DNA from: Tolypeutes matacus | Taxonomy: Eukaryota > Chordata > Mammalia > Cingulata > Chlamyphoridae | Length of the DNA: 64,000 nt | Direction: 5' to 3' | Assembly (NCBI GenBank): GCA_026826555.1 | Contig: JAKSZT010054573.1 | Span: 612,308 to 676,307 of the forward strand | In this document: positions 35,116-45,925 of the stretch, in pieces | Numbering within the stretch: the first letter of the stretch is position 1 | Layout of the letters: every line of letters begins with the position of its first letter | Program-made: the position numbers and the translations under genes | The notes under the pieces: model-generated | Databases searched by the model: none | Told to the model about the DNA's origin: nothing | What the model saw: only the letters and a program-made list of their open reading frames with translations

Positions 35116-35336
35116 CAGGGTTTCTCAGTCTTGGCACTATTGACATTTTGGGCCGGATAATTCTTTGTTGTGGGGACTGCCCTGTGCATTGTAGGATGTT
35201 AGCAGCATCCCTGGGCTCTACCAACTAGATGCCAGTTGCAACCATCCCCTTTCCCCCTCCACCTGGCAAGGCTGGGACAACCAGAATGCCTCAGATGGGT
35301 CTGGTGGGTGGGCAGAATCACCTTGGTTGAGAACTG
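35116..35336 (-). mobile_element. MER20 DNA transposon (hAT-Charlie), antisense
   Basis: Starts 'CAGGGTTTCTCAGTCTTGGC', includes 'GACATTTTGGGCCGGATAAT' and 'CATTGTAGGATGTTAGCAGC' and ends 'GGTTGAGAACTG', which is a full-length reversed MER20 with both termini still readable. Confidence 0.9.
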
Positions 35337-36413
35337 CAGCTGCGAGGAAGTCACAGGCAGACGTCATGGTGTTAGCTTCTGTTGCGCTTGTTAGGGCCAC
35401 TGGGGATTATGCCAGGCTCTAGCAGACAGTTTGCTAGGTATTTAAATGAGTGTACGGAGAGGGTTAACAGACATTTTCGTTCCAATGATTCTTCTGTGGC
35501 TCTGCGCTCTGAAGAAACCATTTGGTGGTGATGAATTAGTTATTGATTAGAAGGCACAGTGGATTTTTGAATCTTCTTGTCAGCCCCTTCAAAGTGTCTT
35601 GAATCATCAGATTGAATGTCTAAGTATGTACTTTAGAAGAATTTGCTGCTGAATGCTCTCACTGAGAATCACTGTCATTGTGAATTTATTAATATTTGTT
35701 AAATTGATCATAATGCATTGGGAAAATGGATTCATGCTGTTGAAGAGAAACAGGATCATTGGTTTAGTTTTGATTAATGTATTTATGATGAAGTACTTAT
35801 TTATAGCAATGATGCTAAATAGACAAGTCTTTCCAAAGTAGTAGAAACCTGTCAGTTTGAATGAGACGTTCATAATTTTACAAAAGAACTGTGAAAGATG
35901 TAAAATGTATTATATTAATAGGCAGCCATTGCTTTGCTACGAAGAATTATTTAAGAATGAGCATTCAGTCATCCATGGAGCATTTTTTCTAGAGGTTTTG
36001 TTAGGAGCAAGCTTGAGGGGGAAACTTACTAGCTTGAGTAGAAACTGGAAGTTCCATTTTGGAGTAGTCTGTCACCCCATGTAATGAGAATATTTTTTAT
36101 ATCGAAAATATAACCTGACTCACAGAGGGCTCAAACTATACCTTCTAATGTATTTTTGGTCCAAATAGTTCATTCTTGTGCCAATGAAAATTTCAGTTAA
36201 TACCAGATTATATCTCCAGATTAATGGGGCAGATTGCTCAGATTGAATCAGAGGATGTGAGTTTGATTTGAATTTGTAGCTCTCTGTAAGCAAGCTTAGA
36301 TTTATTTTTATTTCTTAACTATAATAAGAAAAAGGTGGGAAAAAAGGAAATGTCAGTAGATGGGAAATGTTTATGTGGTATGGTCAGGATTAATGTTTAA
36401 CAAAAGAGAGCAT
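35337..36413. other. No recognised gene or repeat
   Basis: A/T-rich unassigned sequence. Overlapping frames on both strands at 35607-35873 (88 and 62 codons) are consistent with low-complexity A/T content. Confidence 0.5.
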
Positions 36414-36850
36414 CTGTGTCCAAATCATTCAGTCAGCAGACACTTACTGAGTGTTTGTGAGTACCAGGCACTGATAGAGGTTCCGGGGAGTACAAGTGAG
36501 TCAGAAATGGACTCTGTCCTCACACATACTATCATGAGAGGAAAGAGAAACAAACAGGTAATTTAAAAACGTGCCAGAGGTACCATATTGGGAAAAGCAT
36601 AGGGGACATGAAGCCTTATGGGAGCACATGGGGTTGTCAGCTTGCTTGAATTCTGGGGTCTAGAGATACTTCTAGGACACAACAGTGTAGAAGCATGAGT
36701 TGAGCAGGCATGAGATGGAGGTGGAATAATGAGATGGAAGGTGTGGGAGATTATTCAAGGCAAAAATGATAGTGCATGTAAAGGCCCACAGGTTAAAGAG
36801 AATATGGTATTTTGGGAAAATCAAATTTAGTTCTGTAGTTAGCTAATGGA
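36414..36850 (+). mobile_element. L2 LINE 3' fragment
   Basis: 'GACACTTACTGAGTGTTTG' followed by 'ACCAGGCACTGATAGAGGT' near 36464 is the L2 3' end motif. The downstream 'GTGCATGTAAAGGCCCACAGG' near 36772 fits the same region. Old and diverged. Confidence 0.65.
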
Positions 36851-36882
36851 AAAATCTGGGAGGCAGTGTGTGTGTTGCTAGG

Positions 36883-37170
36883 GTGTTATAGATTAGATTA
36901 TTTCTGGAAATATGCACTCCTCTTTACTTTCATGGCAGCAGCATACTTCCCTGCTCTGTTGATGTTGGGCTTGGCCATGTGCCTTGCTTTTAGCCAGTGG
37001 GATGTCAGAGGACATGATGTAGAGAGACTTCCAGCTTGTGAAGATGCCCAGCCAAAACCAGCAGAGTCACCCAGCTAAATCCAGCAGCCTATAGTATTAG
37101 GAGGTAATAAATGCTTCCTATGCATTCTGTTGGAATTTTGTGGTTGGTCGTTACACAGCAGCAGCTGACC
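36883..37170 (+). mobile_element. MLT1-like MaLR LTR, degraded
   Basis: Includes 'GGCCATGTGCCTTGCTTTTAG' near 36973 and ends with 'GTTACACAGCAGCAGCTGACC', which resembles the MLT1 end 'GTTACGCAGCAATAGATAAC'. The middle is shortened. I saw no flanking duplication. Confidence 0.6.
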
Positions 37171-37437
37171 GAGCCACTAGAATAGCAGAATGCTGATCTG
37201 TAATTCAGCCAGTCACTTGGTTATTTATATTTTCCATTCACATACCAAATTCTGGCCTGTGCAGGTAAGGTGTTTAATGTCATGTCTACATAACTGAATA
37301 TTGTCTGAAGTTGAACGAATAATGTGTTGATAAAAAGGGAAGATGAGTATGGTAATACATTAGTGCAGTGGATTAAAAGGTTATAATTTGTGTGCCCACA
37401 GATAATTCTGTCAGAATGCAAAATGAGACATTCATGC

Positions 37438-37600
37438 ATGCATTCATTTATTCATTCAACATTTATTGACAAAGAGTAGCTTGTGCCCAATGCTATTGGG
37501 ACCTAGGAAAAGAGCAGTGGGCTGACGTGCTTCTGTCCTCATTAAGATTGTAGAAGAAGATACAGGGATTGGTAGTGAGAATTGTGTTAAGTATAGAATG
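37438..37600 (+). mobile_element. L2 LINE 3' fragment
   Basis: 'CATTTATTCATTCAACATTTATTG' near 37443 leads into a decayed 'CCAATGCTATTGGGACCTAGG'; this is the common L2 3' sequence. Weak to the right. Confidence 0.55.
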
Positions 37601-38799
37601 AATGAAATCTCTGAATAAAAGCTCATTGGCTTGGACTCCCTTCTCCCTCCCTCTTGTCTCCACCCCCTCATGGGTCCCTACCTCCATGTGTTATAGGAAG
37701 GACCAATTGTTCTCTACTTGCTGATGCCCCAAATTAAATTCTCATGCCTACAAGTATCCTGAGACTATAGAAATAGTTCCCAGTGGAAGCTGTGAAAACA
37801 CCTTTCTTGGAGAATTTCAGCGAAGTGTATGAAAATAATCTTAGGGAAAAGTTTTAAGGTCATTCCTGCCACATAGGGGTTGGAGAGCAGAACCAAGTGA
37901 CGCCACCATCCCCAGATTTCTATTGTTAAGTCTTTGTAAAATTACTATCCATGGGCAATATTTTGATTTTCATTTTTAGTTCAGCTGGCTCTAAATTTGA
38001 GGTCATTAGTACACTCTTTTAATGTGTATTCCAGTGTGACAGCTAGTCTGCTCCAAGAAATAAGCTAAAATAATCAATTTCTAAAAATATCCTCTGAGTC
38101 AATTGTTTTTGGCATTTTAGACACAGACAGTCTTCCCTATGAAGTTTAGCAGGCTGAATATTTTTGTACACCCCTTCTCGGTCACAGCCGTCACCACCAC
38201 AATGACAATCATCTGTGTCAACCTGCTTATTCTTTCCCATTTTGTTCAAGGGAAGTGAAAATAAATGGGCAGAACTCACTTAAGCCAGGCAAGTAGAAAA
38301 TCAATGTAATAGAGGCATAGATCTTCAAGAAGGAGCCATGGCACGCAAGCCACTCTTCTTCTTACGTGGGCAGTAAGCATTTGTGTTAATAGTACGTGCA
38401 AAAGGAAACATTAAGAAGCCCATTTAAAATAAAATTCTTATTTCTCACCACTGATAATGGGACAAAATGACAGGCACTTCTTGATTTGATTCCCTGAGTA
38501 GGGCACAGCAGCTTCTCTGTGGCATTTCTGCCAAAACTCATAACCTGAATCTAATCACAAGGAAGAGTTCCACATGCCCAAATTGAGAGCATTTTACAAA
38601 ACAACTGGCTTCTACTCTTTACAAATGTCAGTCTCGTTAAAGGCAATTAAAAGTGACTGGAAAGCAAAATGCAGTGTGGTTCAGGGCATCCTGAACCAGG
38701 GGGTAAGGTTTCCATAGAGAATATTGTTTTGAAAATTGATGAAATCGGATTAGGAACTGATTATCAGATAATAGTCGTATGTCAATATTCATTTCCTTC
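37601..38799. other. No recognised gene
   Basis: Unassigned. A 78-codon minus frame (38043-38279) and others are short and unsupported. Confidence 0.5.
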
Positions 38800-39062
38800 A
38801 GTTGGATTATTGTGGTGTTCCTGGGAAACATACTCTGAAGTATTTAGGGGTAAAGGGGTTGATGTTGGCAATTCACTTTCAAATAGATGGTTCAGAAAAA
38901 CACATACACACACACACACACTGACAATGAAGAAATGTGGCAAAATGTTATCAGTTGATGAATTTACTGGCTGATAAGTATGAGTACTTTCTTGGCTTCT
39001 TGTAATTTTTTATGCATTTTAAATTTTTTCAGATTAAAGGGTGAAGAATTCTTTAACAAAAA
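38800..39062 (+). mobile_element. Old L1M 3' end, sense
   Basis: Resembles the L1MA-L1MD 3' terminus: 'TGATGTTGGCAATTCACTTTC' near 38860, 'AAATAGATGGTTCAG', a (CA)n stretch at 38905-38921, 'GTGGCAAAATGTTATCAG' near 38938 and 'TTTTTTCAGATTAAAGGG' near 39025. The (CA)n is the usual microsatellite in this position. Confidence 0.65.
38905..38921. repeat. (AC)n microsatellite
   Basis: Pure AC alternation inside the L1 3' end. Confidence 0.9.
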
Positions 39063-39372
39063 TTCTTTTCATGTTTTAAAAGGCTATGGTGGCATGAATT
39101 ACTAAGAAATCCTTTTTTCCCCAGTCTAAAGTATAATCAAGATGAACTTTAATTCTCCTGCCATGATTTCCTTTGTGAAAGTCACCTCCAAAAAAGAACA
39201 TTCTTATCCCAATAGATAACTGCCTAGCCTTAGCTAGTTACTCGGAGGAAGCCATGTTTAAGAAATATTTTGTTTGGATTTACCCAATAACACAACTAAT
39301 TTTAAAGTTTAAAAAAATCAAATGATGAAAAATAATTAATAGCTAATGTTAATCTTTTAAAAGTCAACTGCC

Positions 39373-39691
39373 GGGAGTGGATGTGGCTCAAGCAATTGGG
39401 TGCCCACCTCCCACGTGGGAGGTCTTGGGTTCGGTTCCCAGTGCCTCCTAAAGAAGACGAGCAGACACCGCAATCAGCAAGACACTGCAACCAAGCAGAC
39501 GCCACAACCAGTAGGGAGCGGAAGTGACTCAAGTGGTTGGGCAATTGCCTCCCACCTGGGAGGTCTCAGGTTCGGTTCCTGGTGCCTCCTAAAAGAAGAC
39601 AAGCAGACAATGAGCAGACAGATGAGAGAGCCATCTGGGGGGCGGGGGAGGGGGAAGGAATAAATAAAAATAAGTGATATTTTTTAAAAAA
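39373..39691 (+). mobile_element. DAS-type dimeric SINE
   Basis: The first monomer 'GGGAGTGGATGTGGCTCAAG' to 'CCTCCTAAAGAAG' (39373-39455) and the second 'GGGAGCGGAAGTGACTCAAG' to 'CCTCCTAAAAGAAG' (39515-39598) are joined by a linker with 'GCAGACACCGCAATCAGC'. The tail has 'GGAATAAATAAAAATAAG'. I could not see a target duplication. Confidence 0.85.
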
Positions 39692-42370
39692 GAGCTCTTG
39701 GATGAACTAACTTATTAAAAAAAAAAAAAAAAGGTTGATTGTCATGTTCAACCGGAAAGAATAAGCTGAGCAGTGGTTTGGGTCAGTGCCTATGTATGTG
39801 GAATTCCTGGCATTGCTGAGGACCTCAATAAGTGAATGAGTCACCTTCTTGTCTTCCCTTGACCTTGTTGCTAGCAGGTTTGCTCGTTTTGTTGAAATGG
39901 CTGCATTTAAACAATGTTTGACTGAATTAATGAACTATTAGTCAATTGAGAAATTTCTAAATGAAATATAACTGAATTTCCTGAGGTGTTATTTATTTAT
40001 AAGAGATCAAATACATCCTTAGAAGTCAAAGAGAACATTAAGATTTTTAAAACAAATTCATAAATAATTTCTTCTTTATTCTCATTCTTGAAAAGTTTAA
40101 AACTTAACATATTGGGAAGGAAAATACACAAGGGACAAACATATTTTAAAGGAGGAGCTACTTGAGTGGACTATTCTTTACAAAATAGAGAAAAATAAAT
40201 TTTTTTCTTGTCATTCCTGATGCCAGAAAATCTCAAAGGTACATGTTTTGTTGACCTCCAAGAAAGCTGATGTTCAACAAGTATGTGTCAGAACAGTTTT
40301 CTTGGCTTTTAAAATGTTGAAACAATTCAGGATGAGGTGGAAAATAAACACTGCTCTCACCTCTCTAGGTCCTTTTCTCTCGCCATGGGTACCAAAGACC
40401 TCCCTCAGATCCAACACCTGAAGCGTTAGAGCCATGCAGAGCGGGACATCCAAGACCATCTGATGTCCAATTTAATTGTATGGTACCCTGAGTTAAATAC
40501 TTTTAATATGACTTCTGCCTCCAAGTGAGTTCCTACTCACTTCAGGAAATGGGGCAAGATGAAAAATTAGACTTTTAGAAAGGAACAGTCAAATTAGGGA
40601 ATTTAGTTTAAATCTTTCAGTGACACAGGTCTTCAATTACCCCTTTTCCTTGGGACCAGCCTGGGAAAATGGACCATTGCAAGCCAGTAGAAGCAGATTC
40701 TCTGTGGTTTTAGATGGCAGGAGACAAGGCCTCCATTAGGTGAGGCCGGAGATAATGTTATGACTGAGAAAGAGCAAAGCAGCGGCTAGCACCTGGGAGC
40801 TGGCCTGGTCCTCACAGCTGGGTTTTGGCATTGTCCAGTTGACCAGAAGCACTGTGTCAGAATGCCAACCTCAGACACGGTCTCCCTGCTACCAGGATGG
40901 TCAAGTAAAAGCAAGACCACTATGTAATCATGTCTGAACACAGACCAAAACAAGACATTGTCCAAACCACGGAAATGTGCAGATGTCCCCTATCCTGGTT
41001 AATAAGAGTGATTGTGGTTTCTTAAATAATTGCCGTTTTAGCCTTGCTTCCTGCCTTCTAGATAATATTTATGAAGACACCCGATTATATAATTACTCCT
41101 CCTTTCTGACAGCATCCGATCCAAAGCAAAGCCCCACTTCTAGAATCCTCTCCAAATCAGCTAACACAAGTCCATGTTCTATAATGAGGCTGTTGTAATA
41201 CCCTCTTGCTGAGATGTCTGAGGTTCCCCCAAGGAGTGTGTTCTCCATTGTTGCAATAAGTCAGTAAACTCAGCTACACTTATCTACAGGGGTTTTCCTT
41301 ACAGTTACCTACAGGGGTTTTTCTCATGGTTTTGATTGGAGCGAACTGCCACTATCGTGGTTCTGTAATGCCCCCCCAAACACTTTTTGAGGCTTTTAAA
41401 AAATCAGCTATAAATTGCCTTTGTCAACTAGCATGTAACTGAGAGATTCTTAAGGTAATGTCCTCTGGCCACTTGCTTATAATTGTGACTTAGGTGGCCT
41501 AGAGGACGTGGGGATTTGCTGATCAGTCTAGGCATCTATTCCAAGTCGTAGGGAAGTTAGATGGTGTATGGATAATTTCCCTACCTCCTCATTGTTTACA
41601 TTATTTTAGCCAGTAAATGTGGAAATTAGATATATAAGAAACATGTTTTGATTTCTAATGAACTTTATAAAAACAAATGTTAAATGTAATTAAAAAGTTG
41701 AAATTAGTTTGTGACATTCTGCTAGGTCCAGGTTTGCAAATAAATAAATCATCTTTGCACTATTTGTGAAAATAAGGTTTGCTACTAAAACGGAGGGGAA
41801 ATAACATTTCCAGTTTGCAGGTGTTGCTCAAAGGCATGCTGATTCCTGCTGCCCCCATCCTGCACTAGAAAGGGTGCTGAAGCCTCTGTGTATGTGGAAG
41901 GGGCTGGCTGGATGCAGGCTTTAGGTGTAAACCTGGGGGCCCCCCGGGGCTAACATTTTGATACTTACAGTAACTGACAGAGTTCTCCCAAAGGTGTCTG
42001 TTCACTTTCGTTGGAGTAGAACCCTCTCTGTTGCTTCAGGAGCAAATGCCTGGCTGCATCCTTTTCTGTTTGCGGTGTGTGCATGTGTGAGTTTGTGCAT
42101 TTGTATGCACATATGTGTTTACATGTGAGATTGTGCGTGGTTCTGCTGTTCTCTGTGCAGACCTACACTCAAGCCCAGTGTTTCCTGCTGGACTCCTTCC
42201 TTCTCTCTGACCTCTCTTGCATGGTAACCTTCCAGTGCAGTCTTCCTTCTGGGCTCTGCATTGCAGGTTGCCTGTTTCCTACAGTATTGTGCCTTCGGCA
42301 AATAGTCTAGGTTGCTGTCTCTTCCACTCTGCAAAATCAGTATTTCTCCATTTGCTCTTGGCGTTCAGAA
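39692..42370. other. No recognised gene
   Basis: About 2.7 kb without a clear element. A 16-base A run lies at about 39717-39732. The string 'CTACAGGGGTTTT' occurs twice about 26 bp apart near 41283-41320. Frames do not exceed 77 codons. Confidence 0.5.
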
Positions 42371-42582
42371 CGTTGGCTCTCGACCAGGGGTGATGGTGTT
42401 CCCAAGGAACATTTGACGATGTCTGGGTTCGTTTTTGGTTGTCACAGCGGGGGGGTGGTGCCGTTGGCACCTGGTGGGTGGAGACCGGTGGTGATGCTCA
42501 GCATGCTGCCGTGCTCAGGTCAGCTCCCCACCACAGAGAATCATCCAGCCCCTAAAACTACGGGTGCTGTGCTGAAGAAACC
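42371..42582 (+). mobile_element. MER20 DNA transposon (hAT-Charlie)
   Basis: Shows 'GGCTCTCGACCAGGGGTGATG', 'GGAACATTTGACGATGTCTGG', 'GGTTGTCACAGCGGGGG' and 'GCACCTGGTGGGTGGAGACC'. The right end 'GTGCTGTGCTGAAGAAACC' is decayed but in place. Confidence 0.85.
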
Positions 42583-44756
42583 ATGACCTAGAAGTCTATT
42601 GGAATGGCACATCTGCTAATCAAGCTTCACCCCATAAAATTTTTGTTGTCATGGGATTATTTTAATCGCTTGCTTACCATCAGTTTAATAAATCTTATGG
42701 GGGAAAGATATAAAAATATGTGCTTATTTTGCCCTCTTGGACTGGAAGCCTGTGAGCTATATCATTAACTATTCCTGTTTATTGTTCTATAAAGGGACAA
42801 GGTTCTGCAAGATTACAATCAAATTATTTTATAAATTTATTTTATGAATTCCTATTTTTTTGCCTCCTCCTTTCATTCTCATTCCCATTCTTCTGCTTCA
42901 CATATAAGAAGGTGAGGATTTTTGCATATATCTTAGTATGGACGGCTACACTGGTAAATATGTTCAATAGAAAATTTAGTGGAGATGCATCACAGCAGTC
43001 CCATCCCAGGAGAAGAATATTTGTTTATCAAAATGTTCATGTACCAGGCAGCAGTATACTCATTCCAAACAACATTTTTGCATGTTTTCCCCCCTCAGTT
43101 CCACAAAGAAACTTGGACATTATTTCAAAGTATTTGCAATTACAGGCATTTGACCTCCAGTTTCCTTTTCTCCTTTTTAAAAAATTTAACTGTCAAAGCA
43201 TGTTCTTTCATTCCCTTTGTTGCACAAACAACCAAAAATGTCCCCATTTTATATGTAAGTCTGTGACTTCACTAGACATTCCGGGCTCAAAATAGTATAT
43301 CCGAGGAGCACAGTGGACTGCTGAGAGCTTCCTTGTCGTTGGTGCTGAAAGGGAATTTCCCTCTGTGGTATCTCCTGCTTGGAACATCTGTTTCATTTCT
43401 CTCTGGCATTTGGTGAGATAACATAATAGGATGGCAAGAGGCAGAAAAAATATGCCGCAATAAAAATGTCCTGAGAAGACACTTAGATCTATTTATTGCT
43501 CCACAGAACATGGCTGAAGGCAAGAAGAAAAAGTTAAAATTAGTGCCAACGTGTAAGGTCAGAGCAGGACAGCAAGAGTGGTTTTGCTCCTTGTTCCATG
43601 AACTCGGTTCTGGCTGTGTAAGGCAGTAACTAGAACCCCGAGCAGAGGCGTCCAGGCCAGGGGGAGCATTCCTCAAGCAGGTCGGTTATCTTCTTTCTGC
43701 TTCTGGTTGCAGTCACTCGCCTTATGTGACAATTGTCAGGTAAATCCAGATGCTATGCTTTAGTACAAATTCATCACCAGGACTAGAAAAGCAGACAGGC
43801 ATGCCCTGCGATAGAAAGTCCTACCCCCACAAGTTCCAAATTAAAACAAGTCATAAATTAAAATGTTTGGAAACCACGGATATGTTTTAATAAGTCAGTT
43901 TGGGGCCCTGGTCAAAAGCAGAGACAGTTGTCGAGTGGGATGCTTTGGGCGAGTGCTTTGGGGAAAAAAACTGGCTCTTGAGAGGGAAACTTCACTGCCA
44001 TAGTCATAAAGTGGTGTGCAAGAATGGATGGCAGCAGAGCTCCTTCATTTCCAAATTTTCTGATGTTATCTGTGGTTTTTCTGGAGTTAAGCAAGGAAGC
44101 CTCTTTCCTCCCCAAAATACCTTGACCTGGAAATATAAATGGGAGATGAACATGAAGACTGTTTTGGCTTCAATTTCCCAAAGAAAGGAGTCTGAGATAG
44201 AAGATTATCACATAGATCCTTCTGTGGGGACAGGAGCCAGAGACAACAGGCAGGCAGGCAGGCAGGGAATGCCAATTCAAGAAGGGTTTGTCACATTGTC
44301 CTCTGCCATGGGCAGCTGGCTGCTTCATCCAGGGAAACTGTCTACGAAGTTGTGGGAATGCTTCTCAGGACCGGCCACGTGAGGAAGTGAGAAGCATTTG
44401 TTCACTGGGTCCCTGGCCCCGTTGCCCAAACGTTTGCCCTCCTGGGGCAACCACTTCCCTGCGTCTCTGGGTTGCACACGTTTGAGCAGTGCGCAGACTC
44501 CCACGGAGTCCCACACCACGACCCCCACAAGAAGTCCTCAGAGAGAAGGCGAGATGCTCACAGCTTGGTCGGAGAGGAGGAGCCTTCAGGGTGCAGCTGC
44601 GGGGAGCTCATCCCGGCCTGTGGGAACTGGGTGTGCAGCAGGGGCTGGCACAGGGCACGGGTGAGACCACGAAGCTCTGAGGTACTTCATGAAAGGCGTC
44701 CTCCACAAAGACACAGGCGCTCAGGGGGATTAGAGCTTTTCAAAGTTTAGAAAGGC
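42583..44756. other. No recognised gene; (GGCA)n microsatellite
   Basis: A 160-codon plus frame (43900-44382) shows no domain I recognise and is opposed by minus frames. It contains (GGCA)n at 44248-44266. A moderately CpG-containing stretch at 44440-44700 has open frames in several registers. No repeat family is identified. Confidence 0.4.
44248..44266. repeat. (GGCA)n microsatellite
   Basis: About five perfect GGCA units. Confidence 0.9.
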
Positions 44757-44780
44757 GTAGGGTGCGAATATTCCCGCCGT

Positions 44781-44870
44781 CCTGATTTTATAATAATCAG
44801 GGTAGGCTAAACATTCTCTATATTAGAAACCCTGCATGTGTCCCCAGACCTAGTTTTTCTCCCTAGGTCT
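44781..44870 (+). other. Two conserved hairpins in the composite 5' module
   Basis: Hairpin 1: CCTGATT (44781-44787) pairs with AATCAGG (44795-44801) around a 7-base loop. Hairpin 2: AGACCTAG (44846-44853) pairs with CTAGGTCT (44863-44870) around a 9-base loop. In copy 1 the first is intact (27055-27061/27069-27075) and the second is cut to six pairs (27121-27126/27136-27141). Function is unknown. Confidence 0.75.
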
Positions 44871-44979
44871 GGTTTTTAGAATGCTGGTGATAAACTAAGC
44901 CTGATTTATTATACGACCGTCCTGTATGGGAAAAGACTGTAAATTTGGGTATCTTTGGTCAACCTTAAGAGATATAGCA

Positions 44980-45083
44980 GGGGGACGGATGTAGCTCGGG
45001 TGGTTGGGCGTCCGTCTTCCTTATGGAGGGGACTGGGTTTGATCCCCGGGACCTCCCAGTGAAAATTAAAAAAGAGAAATATA
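44980..45083 (+). mobile_element. DAS-like monomer inside composite copy 2
   Basis: Carries 'GGACGGATGTAGCTCGGGTG' and 'GGGTTTGATCCCCGGGACC'. The variant 'GGACGGATGT' with 'CATCCGTCTCCC'-type sequence is shared with the free SINE at 50794-50896. Confidence 0.85.
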
Positions 45084-45091
45084 GAATGTGT

Positions 45092-45389
45092 GTGAGCCAG
45101 CAGGCTCTGTGCACAGGTGAGCCGCCAGGCCCCGTGAGCAGGTGTGCTGCCAGGCCCCGTGAACAGGTGAGCCGCCAGGCCCCGTGTGTGCTGCCAGTCC
45201 CCGTGTGTGGGTGAGCCAACAGGCCCCAGGTGAGCTACCAGGCCCCATGCGCAGGTGCACCGCCAGGCCCTGGGTGCACCGCCGGGCCCCGTGTGTGGGT
45301 GAGCCGCCAGGCCCTGTGCACAGGTGAGCTGCCAGGCCCCGGGTGAGACTCCACGTCCCGTGCGTGGGTGAGCCGCCAGGCCCCGTGAG
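45092..45389 (+). repeat. GC-rich VNTR of 25-bp and 19-bp units
   Basis: About 13 units of consensus GTGAGCCGCCAGGCCCCGT plus a six-base end YGYRCAG or similar; the shorter units lack those last six bases. On the minus strand the unit lacks stop codons in any frame, and both unit lengths are 1 modulo 3, which creates long spurious open frames across 44909-45740. Confidence 0.95.
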
Positions 45390-45683
45390 CCACACAGCAA
45401 GATGATGACATAACAGGAGAGTGACACAAGGGAGAGCCAAGATGATGACGCACTGAAAAACCAGGAACCAAGGTGGCGCAGGTGGTAGGATCTTCTCTCC
45501 CACATCGGAGGTTCTGAGGATCGAATCCCAGTGAAGACAGGAGAAGGATGAGAAGAGAGGGCAGGAAACAGCCACAGAGAGTTGCTCAGTGAATGGACAC
45601 GGAAACAGCAAAAACCGTGGGGGTAGGGTGGGGGTAAAAATGGATAAAAGTAAGTAAAGAAATAAATCCTTAAAACAAATGTC

Positions 45684-45912
45684 TAGGGGAGGAAGATACG
45701 GACTGTAGTTAGTAGTGATACTTTGACGATGCTCTTTCATGATTTGTTAACAGATGTTTCACAACAACGCAGGGTATTTGTGTGTGTGGGGGGGAGCCCT
45801 GTATGATGTTATGCATGTTTATTTTGTAAGTTCACGATGTTTACTGAACAATTATAATTTATATATGTTCATGTATGAATGATATACTTCAATAAATTGT
45901 TAAAAAAAAAAA
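45684..45912 (+). mobile_element. L1-3'UTR-like 3' module of composite copy 2
   Basis: Nearly the same as 27450-27694 and similar to the L1 3' end at 2550-2710: 'GGACTGTAGTTAGTAGTGAT', 'TTCATGATTTGTTAACA', 'TTTCACAACAACGCAGGGT' and 'GTATGATGTTATGCATGTTT'. It ends in 'CAATAAATTGTT' and A11. Sharing the L1 end would allow L1 reverse transcriptase to use the transcript (inference). Confidence 0.75.
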
Positions 45913-45925
45913 GTTGTAGGGTGGG

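Larger units (their letters stand above)
44767..45912 (+). mobile_element. Composite retroelement, copy 2 (SVA-like plan), fuller copy
   Basis: Modules in order: 5' module 44767-44979 (unknown origin, two hairpins); DAS-like monomer 44980-45083; VNTR 45092-45389 with 25- and 19-bp units; second, degenerate tRNA-like segment 45390-45683 with 'GGCGCAGGTGGTAGGATC' and 'GGATCGAATCCCAG'; L1-3'UTR-like 3' module 45684-45912 with AATAAA near 45892 and polyA. An imperfect direct repeat (GGCGTAGGGTG at 44754-44764, GTTGTAGGGTG at 45913-45923) fits a target duplication. The unit has no coding capacity, so movement would need L1 proteins in trans (inference). Confidence 0.85.

Noticed and set aside
43900..44382. 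A 160-codon plus-strand open frame
   Set aside because: No recognisable domain, competing frames on the other strand, and low-complexity GGCA repeats within it.
44909..45740. Large minus-strand proteins (up to 224 codons) with repeated GAWRLT-type peptides
   Set aside because: They translate the GC-rich minisatellite of the composite element in all three frames; stop-free repeat units explain the openness.
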